Source: Oscillospiraceae bacterium
Lineage (GTDB): Bacteria > Bacillota > Clostridia > Oscillospirales > Oscillospiraceae
Reading direction: 5' to 3'
Length of the DNA stretch: 40,225 bases
NCBI GenBank assembly: GCA_021200935.1
Contig: JAJQFY010000227.1
Coordinates: forward strand, 1-40,225
Shown: positions 1 through 7,778 of the stretch, in pieces
How positions within the stretch are numbered: the stretch's first letter is position 1
Layout: each line of letters begins with the position of its first letter
Program-made: the position numbers and the translations under genes
Notes under the pieces: model-generated
What the model was told of the DNA's origin: nothing
The model's database searches: none
What the model saw: the letters and a program-made list of their open reading frames with translations, nothing else

Positions 1-613
1 CCCGGCCGGGGCGGGTGGGGTGGGGGTCGAACCAGACGGTTTTGCCGACGGCGATATCCCTGGCGTTATACCAGTCGTACAGGAGCTTTCCGGGGTCGCC
101 CTTGGGGCGTTTATAGGTCTGGCCCAAAAATTCCACGCCCTCCATTTTATTCACCTTCCGCACAATGCGGGACAGGGGGGCCGGGTTCACGTCTATGGCC
201 TGTCGCCAGCGCTCCAGGGTCTCGCCGCTCATGTTCCAGACGCCCAGGCCCCAGCTATAGCTCTCCGCGTGGATGCCGAACCAATACTGGGGCATGGTGG
301 TGTACAGCTCCGCCGTCACCCCCAGGGAGAACCACAAATGGTCGTTATACGGCCCCCGGCCATAGAGCCGCCTCGCGTCCCGGTAGATGCGGGATACATG
401 CACCTCCGGCGCGAGGCCGGGCATACGCTCCTCCAGCCGGTCCCGAAGCTGCCAGGCCAGGGCCTGGACAGGCCGATGCAGACAGCGCTCAAATTCCTCC
501 TTATGGGCCAGGAACCAGGGCTTTTCATTGTTAAAGGAAAGGCCCCACAAAAAATCTCTCAGCTCCCTGGGAAAGCCCTCAAAGGGCGGTATCTCTTTTG
601 GTATGGTCTGCAT
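1..613 (-). CDS. DUF2461 (TIGR02453) family protein, 3' end cut by window
   Basis: The minus strand reads an open frame of 204 codons from an ATG at 613 to the window edge, so the C-terminus is missing. The N-terminus (MQTIPKEIPPFEGFP, then FLWGLSFNNEKPWF) and the RIYRDARRLYGRGPYNDHLW stretch near residues 79-98 are typical of the DUF2461 family, whose members are about 210-230 residues and have no established biochemical role. GGGAG lies a few bases before the ATG. The start overlaps the end of the upstream aldolase gene by 35 bases, which points to co-transcription with the aldolase, metal hydrolase and CoA-transferase. Family assignment is by sequence pattern; function is unknown. Confidence 0.8.
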   Translation of the reverse strand, partial: MQTIPKEIPPFEGFPRELRDFLWGLSFNNEKPWFLAHKEEFERCLHRPVQALAWQLRDRLEERMPGLAPEVHVSRIYRDARRLYGRGPYNDHLWFSLGVTAELYTTMPQYWFGIHAESYSWGLGVWNMSGETLERWRQAIDVNPAPLSRIVRKVNKMEGVEFLGQTYKRPKGDPGKLLYDWYNARDIAVGKTVWFDPHPTRPGR

Positions 614-1265
614 ACGTCTCTCCCTGTCCATAGGTTCCGAATCTCTTGCGGGCGCGAGCCATTTCATCCGCCGTCAGCAGCACCGGCTCCCGCCCTGCGG
701 CGAGACAGCGCAGATAGATGTCCGCGCAAAACTCTATCTCCTGCGCGAGCTGGAAGGCGGCGGGCAAATCCTTCCCCAGGGCCACCAGACCGTGATTTGC
801 CAGCAGCACCGCGTCGCAGCCGTCCGCCGCCTCCACGGCGGCCTGTGCAAGCTCCGGCCCGCCGAAATCCCGGTAGGGGGCGCAGGGTATCTCATCCCTG
901 CCGGAAAGGGCCACCAAAAAGCTGACCGCGGGCAGGGGCAGCCGCAGGCAGGCCAGGGCTGTCACCGCCGGGGAATGGGTATGCGCCACGGCGCTTCTGT
1001 CAGGCCGGGCCTGATAAAACAGCAGGTGCATAGGCGCCTCGGAGGAGGGCTTTCGCTGTCCGTCGGCAACGGTTCCGTCCGGGTTTAAAACGGTCACATC
1101 CTCCGGCCTGATGGCGTCATATTCCATACCGCTGGGGCTGACGGCCACAAGGCCCGCCTGCCGGTCATAGACGCTGAGGTTGCCCCCTGTGCCGGAAGTC
1201 AGCCCGGCAGCGATGAGCCTCCGGCCATAGTCCGCCACCAGGGTTCGTTCTCTCTCCAATATCAT
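579..1265 (-). CDS. Class II aldolase/adducin family protein (fuculose-phosphate aldolase-like)
   Basis: A 228-residue protein of the zinc-dependent class II aldolase family (FucA/AraD/RhaD), which cleaves or epimerises phosphorylated keto-sugars or decarboxylates related acids in the cytoplasm. Visible family marks are SGTGGNLS (24-31), SPSGMEYD (43-50), the catalytic-type Glu76 in PSSE, the zinc ligands His95 and His97 in AHTHS, and His158 in LANHG. Length and spacing match FucA (Glu73, His92, His94, His155). Its ATG overlaps the TGA of the upstream phosphotriesterase-like gene (ATGA), so translation is probably coupled. The true substrate cannot be read from sequence; co-location with a CoA-transferase and a lactonase-like hydrolase does not suggest ordinary fucose catabolism. 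Confidence 0.88.
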   Translation of the reverse strand: MILERERTLVADYGRRLIAAGLTSGTGGNLSVYDRQAGLVAVSPSGMEYDAIRPEDVTVLNPDGTVADGQRKPSSEAPMHLLFYQARPDRSAVAHTHSPAVTALACLRLPLPAVSFLVALSGRDEIPCAPYRDFGGPELAQAAVEAADGCDAVLLANHGLVALGKDLPAAFQLAQEIEFCADIYLRCLAAGREPVLLTADEMARARKRFGTYGQGETYADHTKRDTAL

Positions 1266-2176
1266 GGCTGGCCCTCAAAGAAGCGGCGGGGGTTATCCTC
1301 CAATATCTCGGTAATGTCCGCCTCTGTCATGCCCCCGGCCCGGAGCAGGGGCAGGGCCTGGGTGTGAACCACGGTGAAATCCGTCACCTGCTCCCGGCTC
1401 TTTTCCCAGCTATCCCAAAAGGCCAGGTACACCGCCGCGTCGTGGGACAGGAGGATGCGGTTTTGATAGCCCATGGAGCAGAGCCAGAGAATATTGTCCG
1501 TGACGGCCTGGACGGAATTGTCCCTGCCGCAGTAGCCCAGCCGGTCAAAGCCCAGATAACAGCCGGTCTCCGCCACAGCCTTGAGATAGTCCCGGTCGTT
1601 GGTGTCCCCGGTGTGGCCCAGGATGATGCGGTGGGCGGGAACGTATTTCCCCAGCCGGTCGAAGGCGTCCAGTCCCACCCCAAAGGGGCTGGCGGTGTGG
1701 CAGAATATAGGCAGATCCCGCTCCGCCGCCACCTGGCCGGTGACGGCCAGCAGCTTCTCCATCAGGGGCGTCACTCCCTGGCGCTCCACAGCGCACTTCA
1801 TAATGCCGCACTGGGCCGCGTCGGCGTACATGAAATCGTGGATTTCCTCCGCGCTGCGCTCCTGAAGCCACGGCTCCTCCTGGAAATAAAAGCCGCAGGA
1901 GGCAATGATGTTCAGCCCCGTGGCCTCCGCCGTGGCCCGGATAAGAGACAAATCCCGCCCCAGGTTATAGGGTGTGCCGTCCACAACGGTCTTCACCCCC
2001 ATGGCCTGCACCGGGGCGAACGCCTTTTTCGCCAGGGCCACCACCGTGTCCCCGTCAAAGAATTTATCCCCAAAGCTCATCCGCATAGACCAGTCGGCGC
2101 AGCTAATATGCTCGTGCATCAAAGTCGGCCCCAGATCCGCCGTGTCAATAGGGCCAAGAATGGATTGTATCTTCAT
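1262..2176 (-). CDS. Phosphotriesterase-family metal-dependent hydrolase (possible lactonase)
   Basis: A 304-residue amidohydrolase-superfamily protein. The binuclear metal site of the phosphotriesterase family is intact: HEH (21-23) after GPTLM, the bridging Lys127 in GIMKCA (compare GIIKVA in known phosphotriesterases), His160 in PIFCH, His188 in ILGHTGD and Asp246 in LLSHD. Natural members are often lactonases or of unknown function. The frame stays open further upstream, but ATG 2176 is chosen because AGGAGGG lies 8 bases before it and the protein then begins at the family-typical IQSILGPI. It starts 19 bases after the CoA-transferase stop and its TGA overlaps the aldolase ATG, so the three are one operon. 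A lactone-opening role feeding the CoA-transferase is inference. Confidence 0.88.
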   Translation of the reverse strand: MKIQSILGPIDTADLGPTLMHEHISCADWSMRMSFGDKFFDGDTVVALAKKAFAPVQAMGVKTVVDGTPYNLGRDLSLIRATAEATGLNIIASCGFYFQEEPWLQERSAEEIHDFMYADAAQCGIMKCAVERQGVTPLMEKLLAVTGQVAAERDLPIFCHTASPFGVGLDAFDRLGKYVPAHRIILGHTGDTNDRDYLKAVAETGCYLGFDRLGYCGRDNSVQAVTDNILWLCSMGYQNRILLSHDAAVYLAFWDSWEKSREQVTDFTVVHTQALPLLRAGGMTEADITEILEDNPRRFFEGQP

Positions 2177-2195
2177 GCTGTGCAGCCCTCCTCTC

Positions 2196-3494
2196 TTACC
2201 ATATTTGTAAACGGTTGGCTTCCTTCCGCAGCTCCGCCCGGAAATCGGGGTGGGCCACGGCAATCAGCTCCTCCACCCGCTGGCGGATGGATTTCCCCCG
2301 CAGGTGGGCCACGCCGTACTCCGTCACCACCATATCCACAATGTTCCGGGGAATGGACACCACGCTCCCCGCCGTGAGCTGGGGGACAATGCGGGAAATG
2401 GTGCCGCTCTTGGCGGTGGATTGGAGGGCGATAATGCCCCGGCCATTGTTCGCGTGAAACGCGCCGTAGGCGAAGTCCCAGGCCCCGCCGGTGCCGGAAT
2501 ACTGCTTGCCAAGCAGGGTCTCCGAGCATATCTGGCCGGTCAGGTCAATCTCCAGCGCCGTGTTCACGGAAACCATGTTGTCGTTTTTGGCGATATTAAA
2601 GGGGTCGTTTACATAATGCACCGGCAGCAGCTCCACCATGGGATTTCCGTTGATGTAGTCATACAGCCCCTGGTCGCCCCAGGCGAAGGCGGCAATGGAG
2701 CGGTTGCGGTAGAACATCTTCCGGCTGTTGCTCACGGCGCCGCACTCCATCAGCTTGCCCATGGCGGAGCCCAGCATTTCCGTATAGATGCCCAAATCGT
2801 GCCGATCCATCAGCCGCTCGGCCACCGCGTCCGGCATACCGCCGATGCCGAGCTGAATGGTGTCCCCGTCGTGTATCAGGCTCGCGGCGTAGTCCGCGAT
2901 GGTCTCCTGCACCTGCGTCCGGGGATAAACGGGCGAGGTGGAGACCTCCCGCTCCCCTGCCACAAAGTAATCCACCTTCTCCGCCGATATGCGGGTGGTG
3001 CCGCTGGTATAGGGGAGGTTGGGGTTTATCTCCAAAATCACGGTCTCACAGGTGTCGAACAGCTCCAGCTCCATCTGCTGGCTGGTGGACATGCACACAT
3101 AGCCGTATCGATCCATAGGGGCCACCGCCCCCACGAACACATTGGGCCGCTTGGTCTCATACATGGCCTGGAAGCACATATGCAGGTTATTCGGCACAAA
3201 GCTGACCCGCCCGGTGGAGTGGAGCCGCCGCAGGCTCGGCCCGTAAAAGATGGAGAGAATGGAGATCACGTCCTCCATTCCGTCCATGGTCAGGAAGGGG
3301 TATTCCTCCTGGGGGTTCGCCAGCCAAATGGTCACATCCCGGACGCCCCGATCCCGTATCTCATGGAGGCGGCGGAGAAATTCCACCGGCTCGTTCCCGT
3401 AGGCCGCCACCGCGATCACGTCCCCGGTCTTGATTTTCCCCAGCACCTCGTCCATGGAGATGAATTTTGAATCATACAGCTTATATTTATCCAT
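2196..3494 (-). CDS. Acetyl-CoA hydrolase/transferase family CoA-transferase (4-hydroxybutyrate/butyrate type)
   Basis: A 432-residue member of the acetyl-CoA hydrolase/transferase family, which moves CoA between acetyl-CoA (or another donor) and a carboxylic acid. The family mark GIGGMPDAV is at 216-224, the probable catalytic Glu239 sits in GIYTEM, and GGAWDFAYGAFHANNG followed by RGIIAL is the C-terminal CoA-site signature. Length equals that of 4-hydroxybutyrate and butyryl-CoA:acetate CoA-transferases, which cannot be separated by eye. It is the first gene of a minus-strand operon with a phosphotriesterase-like enzyme, a class II aldolase and DUF2461. The ribosome site (GAAGGG, about 16 bases away) is weak and far from ATG 3494; Met14 is an alternative start. 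Confidence 0.88.
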   Translation of the reverse strand: MDKYKLYDSKFISMDEVLGKIKTGDVIAVAAYGNEPVEFLRRLHEIRDRGVRDVTIWLANPQEEYPFLTMDGMEDVISILSIFYGPSLRRLHSTGRVSFVPNNLHMCFQAMYETKRPNVFVGAVAPMDRYGYVCMSTSQQMELELFDTCETVILEINPNLPYTSGTTRISAEKVDYFVAGEREVSTSPVYPRTQVQETIADYAASLIHDGDTIQLGIGGMPDAVAERLMDRHDLGIYTEMLGSAMGKLMECGAVSNSRKMFYRNRSIAAFAWGDQGLYDYINGNPMVELLPVHYVNDPFNIAKNDNMVSVNTALEIDLTGQICSETLLGKQYSGTGGAWDFAYGAFHANNGRGIIALQSTAKSGTISRIVPQLTAGSVVSIPRNIVDMVVTEYGVAHLRGKSIRQRVEELIAVAHPDFRAELRKEANRLQIW

Positions 3495-3538
3495 AAAAAT
3501 AAAAACACGCCCTTCATCTAAAACATTCTTGCCTTCTT

Positions 3539-3568
3539 ATTGTACCATAAAAACCCAGCCCGGAACAA
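3539..3568 (-). promoter_or_regulatory. Probable promoter of the CoA-transferase operon
   Basis: On the minus strand TTGTTC (3568-3563) and TACAAT (3544-3539) are 18 bases apart, about 45 bases before the CoA-transferase ATG. The -35 match is moderate and the spacer slightly long. The rest of 3495-3687 shows no gene and no convincing terminator for the ATPase. Confidence 0.5.
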
Positions 3569-3687
3569 CTGTCTTGCTTATATGATTTCTGTAAATATGT
3601 AATGTTCATTTTATGACGGTATTTCCCGTTTCCGGCCCTTCTCCGTCCATTTCTGAACGATGCCCGGCCTTTTGCGCGGAACGCCGT

Positions 3688-5769
3688 TCACACCGGGGGC
3701 AGCAAATCCCGCATACTGTCCAATCCGATCACGATGGTGGAGGCATTGTGCATAAACGCGGTGGCCGTCGGCTGGGCCGCTCCCAAAAGTCCCAGGGCGA
3801 TCAGCGCGCCATTCACGCCCATAATGGCCCTATAATTGCGGTCAATGCGCCTCATCATGGCGCGGCTGAGACGGCGGAGCGTCACAAGCTCTTCCAGGCT
3901 CCCGGCGGCAATCGTGATGTCCGCGATCTCGCGGGCTGTGGCCGCGCCGTCGCCAATGGCGATGCCCACGTCCGCCTCAGACAGCGCCGGAGAGTCATTG
4001 ATACCGTCTCCGATCATAACCACCTTATGGCCCGCGGCCCGTTCCTTTTGGATAAAGGCAGCCTTGTCCTCCGGCAGAACCTCCGAGTAATAGGCGTCCA
4101 CACCCACACGGGCGGCAATGGCGGCGGCTGTTCGCTCGCTGTCCCCGGTCATCATAACGATGTTTTGAAATCCCTCAGCCCGTAGTCCGGCAATCGCGGC
4201 AGGCGCCGACTGCCGCAGGGGATCCTCCACACAGATGACCGCCGCGAGCTGCCCGCCTATGCCCAAAAACAGATAGGAGCAATCCCCCGGCAGCCGATCC
4301 AGATCGGCCCTATGCTCCTGCTGAACCGTACAGCCCTCGTCCTCAAAGACAAAGTGATAGCTGCCAATGACCACACGTTCCGCGCCGATATGGCTTGCGA
4401 TTCCATGGGCCACAACATAATCCACACGAGAGTGCATTTCCTCGTGATCCAGACCGCGATCCTTAGCGGCCCGAACAACTGCCTTCGCCATGGAATGAGG
4501 AAAATGTTCCTCCAGGCAGGCCGCCACCCGCAGCATTTCATCCTCATCCCACCGGGCAAAGGGAATCACCTGCCGAACGGTGGGCCGGGCCATCGTCAGC
4601 GTGCCGGTCTTGTCGAACACGATGGTGTCCGCCTGGGCCAGCGCTTCCAGATATTTTCCGCCCTTTACCGTGATGTTGTGGGCATTGGCCTCCCGCATGG
4701 CGGACAGAACGGTGATAGGCATGGCCAGCTTTAAGGCGCAGGAAAAATCTACCATCAGCACACACATGGCCTTGGTCACGTTCCGGGTCAGCAGCCACAC
4801 AAGGACAGTCCCGGCCAGTGTATAGGGTACCAGCCGGTCAGCAAGATGCTCCGCCTTGCTCTCCACCGCCGACTTCAGCTTTTCCGAATCCTCAATCATG
4901 GCAATAATGCGCCCATACCGCGTGGAGCCGGAGACAGCCCGCACCTGAACGGTCAGCGACCCCTCCTCTATTGCCGTACCGGCATACACATAGCTGCCGG
5001 GTATTTTCCTCACCGGCTGGCTCTCCCCCGTCAGGGAAGCCTGGTTCACCATAGCCTCCCCCTCGACCACGTCGCCGTCAAAGGGAATAGAGCTGCCCAT
5101 ATAGACCGCCACCTGGTCGCCCGGTTGTATCGAAGCGGCTGGGACAGGGATATCCTGACCGTTCACCCGCTTAAACACCTGATCGACGCGCAGGGCCATA
5201 CTCCGCGCCAGATCACCTACCGAGCGCTTGTGCGTCCAGTCCTCTAAAAGCTCGCCTACCCCCAGCAAAAACATGACGGAACCGGCGGTATCCGCGTCGC
5301 CCCGAAGAATGGATACGGCAATGGCGGAAGCGTCCAGAACCGGCACCTCCATTTTTCCCCGGCGCAGGCAGTCCAGCCCCTTGGTTATGTAGCGGACAGA
5401 ACGAATCACGGTCAGAACCGTCCGCACAGGGGCAGGAAGGAACGCTTTAAACAGCACCCGCCGCGCCACCTGCAGAACCAGCTTCTCCTGAAATTCTCCG
5501 TTCAGCGCACGAGTGGAGCTGTCCAGCATCTCCTGCGGAGGCTGAACCCTTTCATAACGGGATTTCCGCAGCGCCTCGATCAGCGCGGCCCGCTCCCCCG
5601 TATATTCCACGGCGGCGTCCGCAGTCCGTTCGTACACCTTGACGCGGGTAACGAACTCCAGTCCCTCCAAATAATACTGCAGCGTGTCCGCCTGGGCGCA
5701 GGTCATGGCGTCCTGATCCATATGCACCCGCAGACGGCCCGCTATAGCGTGTTTTATGATAAATCTCAA
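3688..5769 (-). CDS. Heavy-metal P1B-type ATPase with FSC in place of the CPC motif
   Basis: A 693-residue membrane metal pump. TGES (247-250), the phosphorylated aspartate in DKTGT (386-390) and GDGIND near the C-terminus are intact, so it should hydrolyse ATP. The transmembrane metal site that normally reads CPC (or CPH/SPC) is DFSCALKLAMP (FSC at 342-344), and the usual His-Pro of the nucleotide domain is HFPHS. The metal therefore cannot be inferred from standard P1B rules. The N-terminus is a short FIIKHAIAGRLRVH segment without a CxxC metal-binding site. A TTG start at 5769 is preferred: GGGAGAG precedes it, and the alternative ATG at 5856 has no ribosome site and would put a strong hairpin inside the gene. 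DUF6110 lies directly upstream. Confidence 0.88.
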   Translation of the reverse strand: MRFIIKHAIAGRLRVHMDQDAMTCAQADTLQYYLEGLEFVTRVKVYERTADAAVEYTGERAALIEALRKSRYERVQPPQEMLDSSTRALNGEFQEKLVLQVARRVLFKAFLPAPVRTVLTVIRSVRYITKGLDCLRRGKMEVPVLDASAIAVSILRGDADTAGSVMFLLGVGELLEDWTHKRSVGDLARSMALRVDQVFKRVNGQDIPVPAASIQPGDQVAVYMGSSIPFDGDVVEGEAMVNQASLTGESQPVRKIPGSYVYAGTAIEEGSLTVQVRAVSGSTRYGRIIAMIEDSEKLKSAVESKAEHLADRLVPYTLAGTVLVWLLTRNVTKAMCVLMVDFSCALKLAMPITVLSAMREANAHNITVKGGKYLEALAQADTIVFDKTGTLTMARPTVRQVIPFARWDEDEMLRVAACLEEHFPHSMAKAVVRAAKDRGLDHEEMHSRVDYVVAHGIASHIGAERVVIGSYHFVFEDEGCTVQQEHRADLDRLPGDCSYLFLGIGGQLAAVICVEDPLRQSAPAAIAGLRAEGFQNIVMMTGDSERTAAAIAARVGVDAYYSEVLPEDKAAFIQKERAAGHKVVMIGDGINDSPALSEADVGIAIGDGAATAREIADITIAAGSLEELVTLRRLSRAMMRRIDRNYRAIMGVNGALIALGLLGAAQPTATAFMHNASTIVIGLDSMRDLLPPV

Positions 5770-5823
5770 ATTGTATCTCTCCCATTCAGGGCTGACCGTT
5801 TCACAGCCGCCCGCTGTATAAAG

Positions 5824-5851
5824 TTTTCCCGGCGCAGCAGCGCCGGGAAAA
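5824..5851 (-). terminator. 12-bp perfect hairpin between DUF6110 and the P-type ATPase
   Basis: TTTTCCCGGCGC and its exact complement GCGCCGGGAAAA are separated by 4 bases. It begins 12 bases after the DUF6110 stop and ends 54 bases before the TTG start of the ATPase. In the minus direction it is followed only by CTTTATAC, a poor U-tract, so a leaky terminator or an RNA-stability stem that sets the ratio of the two proteins is more likely than full termination. Confidence 0.6.
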
Positions 5852-5862
5852 GCCATTGCAAA

Positions 5863-6156
5863 TTATTCAGCCTCCGTCGGTTCAGGCGTCGATTCCTCCT
5901 CCGCCTCGACCACCACATCTTCAAAGGCGGCGGTCTCCGAGGCGGCGGCGCGGGCTGCATTGACCTCTCTGGCCTCAGCCAGAATGTCCTCCGCGTTTTC
6001 CTGCACGGCGCTGACTGTTTTCATTACGCTGTCCTTTGCCCGCAGCGCAGCGGCGGCACACTGGACATAGACCTGTTTCGCTTCCTTGCTGCAAAGGAGC
6101 TTAACGCCCACGGAGCCAAGCACCATTCCGCCCAAAAATATACCAAATGCTCTCAT
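5863..6156 (-). CDS. DUF6110 family small membrane protein
   Basis: A 97-residue protein with one N-terminal membrane helix (about 4-21, MRAFGIFLGGMVLGSVGVKLL) ending in Cys22, then an alpha-helical stretch rich in Ala and charged residues and an acidic, Glu/Pro-rich tail. It matches the DUF6110 pattern of small proteins that I recall sitting next to P1B-type ATPases in Firmicutes; the function is not established. GGAGGT lies about 12 bases before the ATG. It is first in a two-gene unit with the ATPase, under a consensus promoter at 6267-6295. A role as accessory or regulatory subunit of the pump is inference from the pairing. Confidence 0.78.
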   Translation of the reverse strand: MRAFGIFLGGMVLGSVGVKLLCSKEAKQVYVQCAAAALRAKDSVMKTVSAVQENAEDILAEAREVNAARAAASETAAFEDVVVEAEEESTPEPTEAE

Positions 6157-6266
6157 AATCCGTATATACCTCCGATCCCTTTTCCAAAGTGTTTTTCTTT
6201 TTCCTTTTCGCCCATTGACTGGGCAAACTGTACGCAGCCATATTCCGACTGCCGCGCTATATTTTT

Positions 6267-6295
6267 ATTATAAGCTCGTCCCCCTGGTTTGTCAA
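6267..6295 (-). promoter_or_regulatory. Consensus promoter for DUF6110 and the P-type ATPase
   Basis: Minus strand TTGACA (6295-6290), 17-base spacer, TATAAT (6272-6267): an exact match to the housekeeping sigma-A consensus. The leader to the ATG is about 100 bases and holds a small TTTGCCC...GGGC stem and a purine-rich tract. I see no metal-box palindrome. Confidence 0.85.
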
Positions 6296-6366
6296 GAATC
6301 AGCAAAATCGGAGCGACGCAGGAACAGGCGCTTTTCTCTCCTTCTCCAAATTGGCGAATCCGGCAG

Positions 6367-6395
6367 TTGACGGGGGCAACTTCTCATGTTATAAT
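6367..6395 (+). promoter_or_regulatory. Promoter for the tandem CNNM-like genes
   Basis: TTGACG (6367-6372), 17-base spacer, TATAAT (6390-6395), about 90 bases before the ATG at 6489. It is back to back with the DUF6110 promoter. Confidence 0.82.
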
Positions 6396-6488
6396 ATTGT
6401 AATATTTTAGCTCCGCACCGGCCTGGGCCGGGGCGGGCGGCGGGCCTGGCCCGCTATCCTACCAAGAAATAAGAGGTGGTTATCCCCC

Positions 6489-7778
6489 ATGGATGATGGC
6501 AGTTGGCTGTCGATCCTGGCGCTGGCCCTGCTTTTGCTCGGCGCAGCCTATTTTGCACTGATGGAGTCCTCCTTCGCCTGCGCCTCCCGCGCCCGCGTTC
6601 GCGCCCGGCAGGAAAAGGGCGACGCCCAGGCGGAGAAGGCCCTGTGGATTCTGGACAATTTTGACCGGGCCATTACGACCATCCTAATTGGCACAAACAT
6701 CATTCACCTGTCCGCCGCCGCCATTGTCACCCTGCTGGTCACAAGGCTGTGGGGAACAGGCGCTGTTGTTTGGGGTACGCTCGTCACCACGCTGGCGCTG
6801 TTTTTCGCCGGGGAGATGCTGCCAAAAACCATAGCGCGCAAATACAGCGAGCGAATCTGTCTCAGGTTCGCGGGTTCGCTGTGCTTTTTTATGCGTATTT
6901 TCACCCCCATTTCCGCCGTGCTGACCGCCATCGGCCAGGCCGTGGCGAAGCTGACGCCGGGAAACGAGGAGGAGGTCTCCGTCACGGAGGACGAGCTTTA
7001 CGACATCATTGAGGACATGACCGACGCCGGGAGCCTGGAGGAGACCCAGGGCGACCTGGTGCAGTCCGCCCTGGAATTTGGGGACATCACCGTGGATCAC
7101 GTCCTCACGGCGCGGGTGGACATGGCGGCGGTGGACATATCCTGGCCGGTGGACAGGGTCATGGACTTTATCCGCTCCCACCGGCACAGCCGCCTGCCTG
7201 TATACGACGGGACGGTGGACAACATTGTCGGCGTTCTGCAAATACGCAAGTACATAAAAACCTGGCTGGAGCAGGGGGACAGCGTGGAGCTGCGGGCGCT
7301 TCTGGACGAGGCGTATTTCGTCCCCGCCGGCACCAACGTAGACGCCCTGCTGCCGGAGATGAGCAAAAAGCGGCTGAATATGGCCATCGTCACCGACGCC
7401 TGGGGCGGCACCCTGGGTCTTGTAACGGTGGAGGACATATTGGAGGAGCTGGTGGGCGAGATTTGGGACGAGGAGGACGTGGTAGAGGAGCATTTCCATC
7501 CCCTGGGCGGGGGCCGATATGAGGTAGACGCCCAGATGGACGCGGACGAGGTCTTTGAGCTTCTGGGCTACGATGACCCGGAGGACGACCCGGAGCTGGC
7601 CCACAAGTCCCTGACGGAGTGGACGCTGGAGCAGTTCGAGCTGATGCCCGCCCAGCGGGATAAATTCCTGTACCACGACCTGGAATTTACCGTGTCCGAC
7701 ATCTACAAGCACCGCATCCGCAAGCTGGTTGTCCGGCAGCTTCCCGGCCAGCCGGAGGAAGGAGGCCAGGAGGCATGA
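6489..7778 (+). CDS. CNNM/HlyC-CorC family protein (DUF21, CBS pair, CorC domain), copy 1
   Basis: A 429-residue membrane protein. Residues about 5-150 hold the DUF21/CNNM membrane domain (hydrophobic helices near 6-26, 60-82, 92-108 and 125-150). A CBS pair follows at about 200-325 (VTVEDILEELVGEIWDE is the typical end), then a CorC_HlyC domain at about 340-425. Such proteins export Mg2+ or related divalent ions or regulate their transport; the older name haemolysin C is misleading. Ribosome site AGAGGTGG precedes ATG 6489. Its stop overlaps the ATG of a second copy (ATGA), so the two are translationally coupled and could form a heteromer. Ion specificity is not readable. Confidence 0.9.
   Translation: MDDGSWLSILALALLLLGAAYFALMESSFACASRARVRARQEKGDAQAEKALWILDNFDRAITTILIGTNIIHLSAAAIVTLLVTRLWGTGAVVWGTLVTTLALFFAGEMLPKTIARKYSERICLRFAGSLCFFMRIFTPISAVLTAIGQAVAKLTPGNEEEVSVTEDELYDIIEDMTDAGSLEETQGDLVQSALEFGDITVDHVLTARVDMAAVDISWPVDRVMDFIRSHRHSRLPVYDGTVDNIVGVLQIRKYIKTWLEQGDSVELRALLDEAYFVPAGTNVDALLPEMSKKRLNMAIVTDAWGGTLGLVTVEDILEELVGEIWDEEDVVEEHFHPLGGGRYEVDAQMDADEVFELLGYDDPEDDPELAHKSLTEWTLEQFELMPAQRDKFLYHDLEFTVSDIYKHRIRKLVVRQLPGQPEEGGQEA

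Noticed and set aside
20-925. Long plus-strand open frame across the DUF2461/aldolase region
   Set aside because: It is a shadow of two minus-strand genes with clear family motifs; it has Pro/Arg-rich composition and no ribosome site.
5770-5856. ATG start for the P-type ATPase at 5856
   Set aside because: No ribosome site, adds residues unlike the family and would place a strong hairpin in the coding region; TTG 5769 has GGGAGAG.
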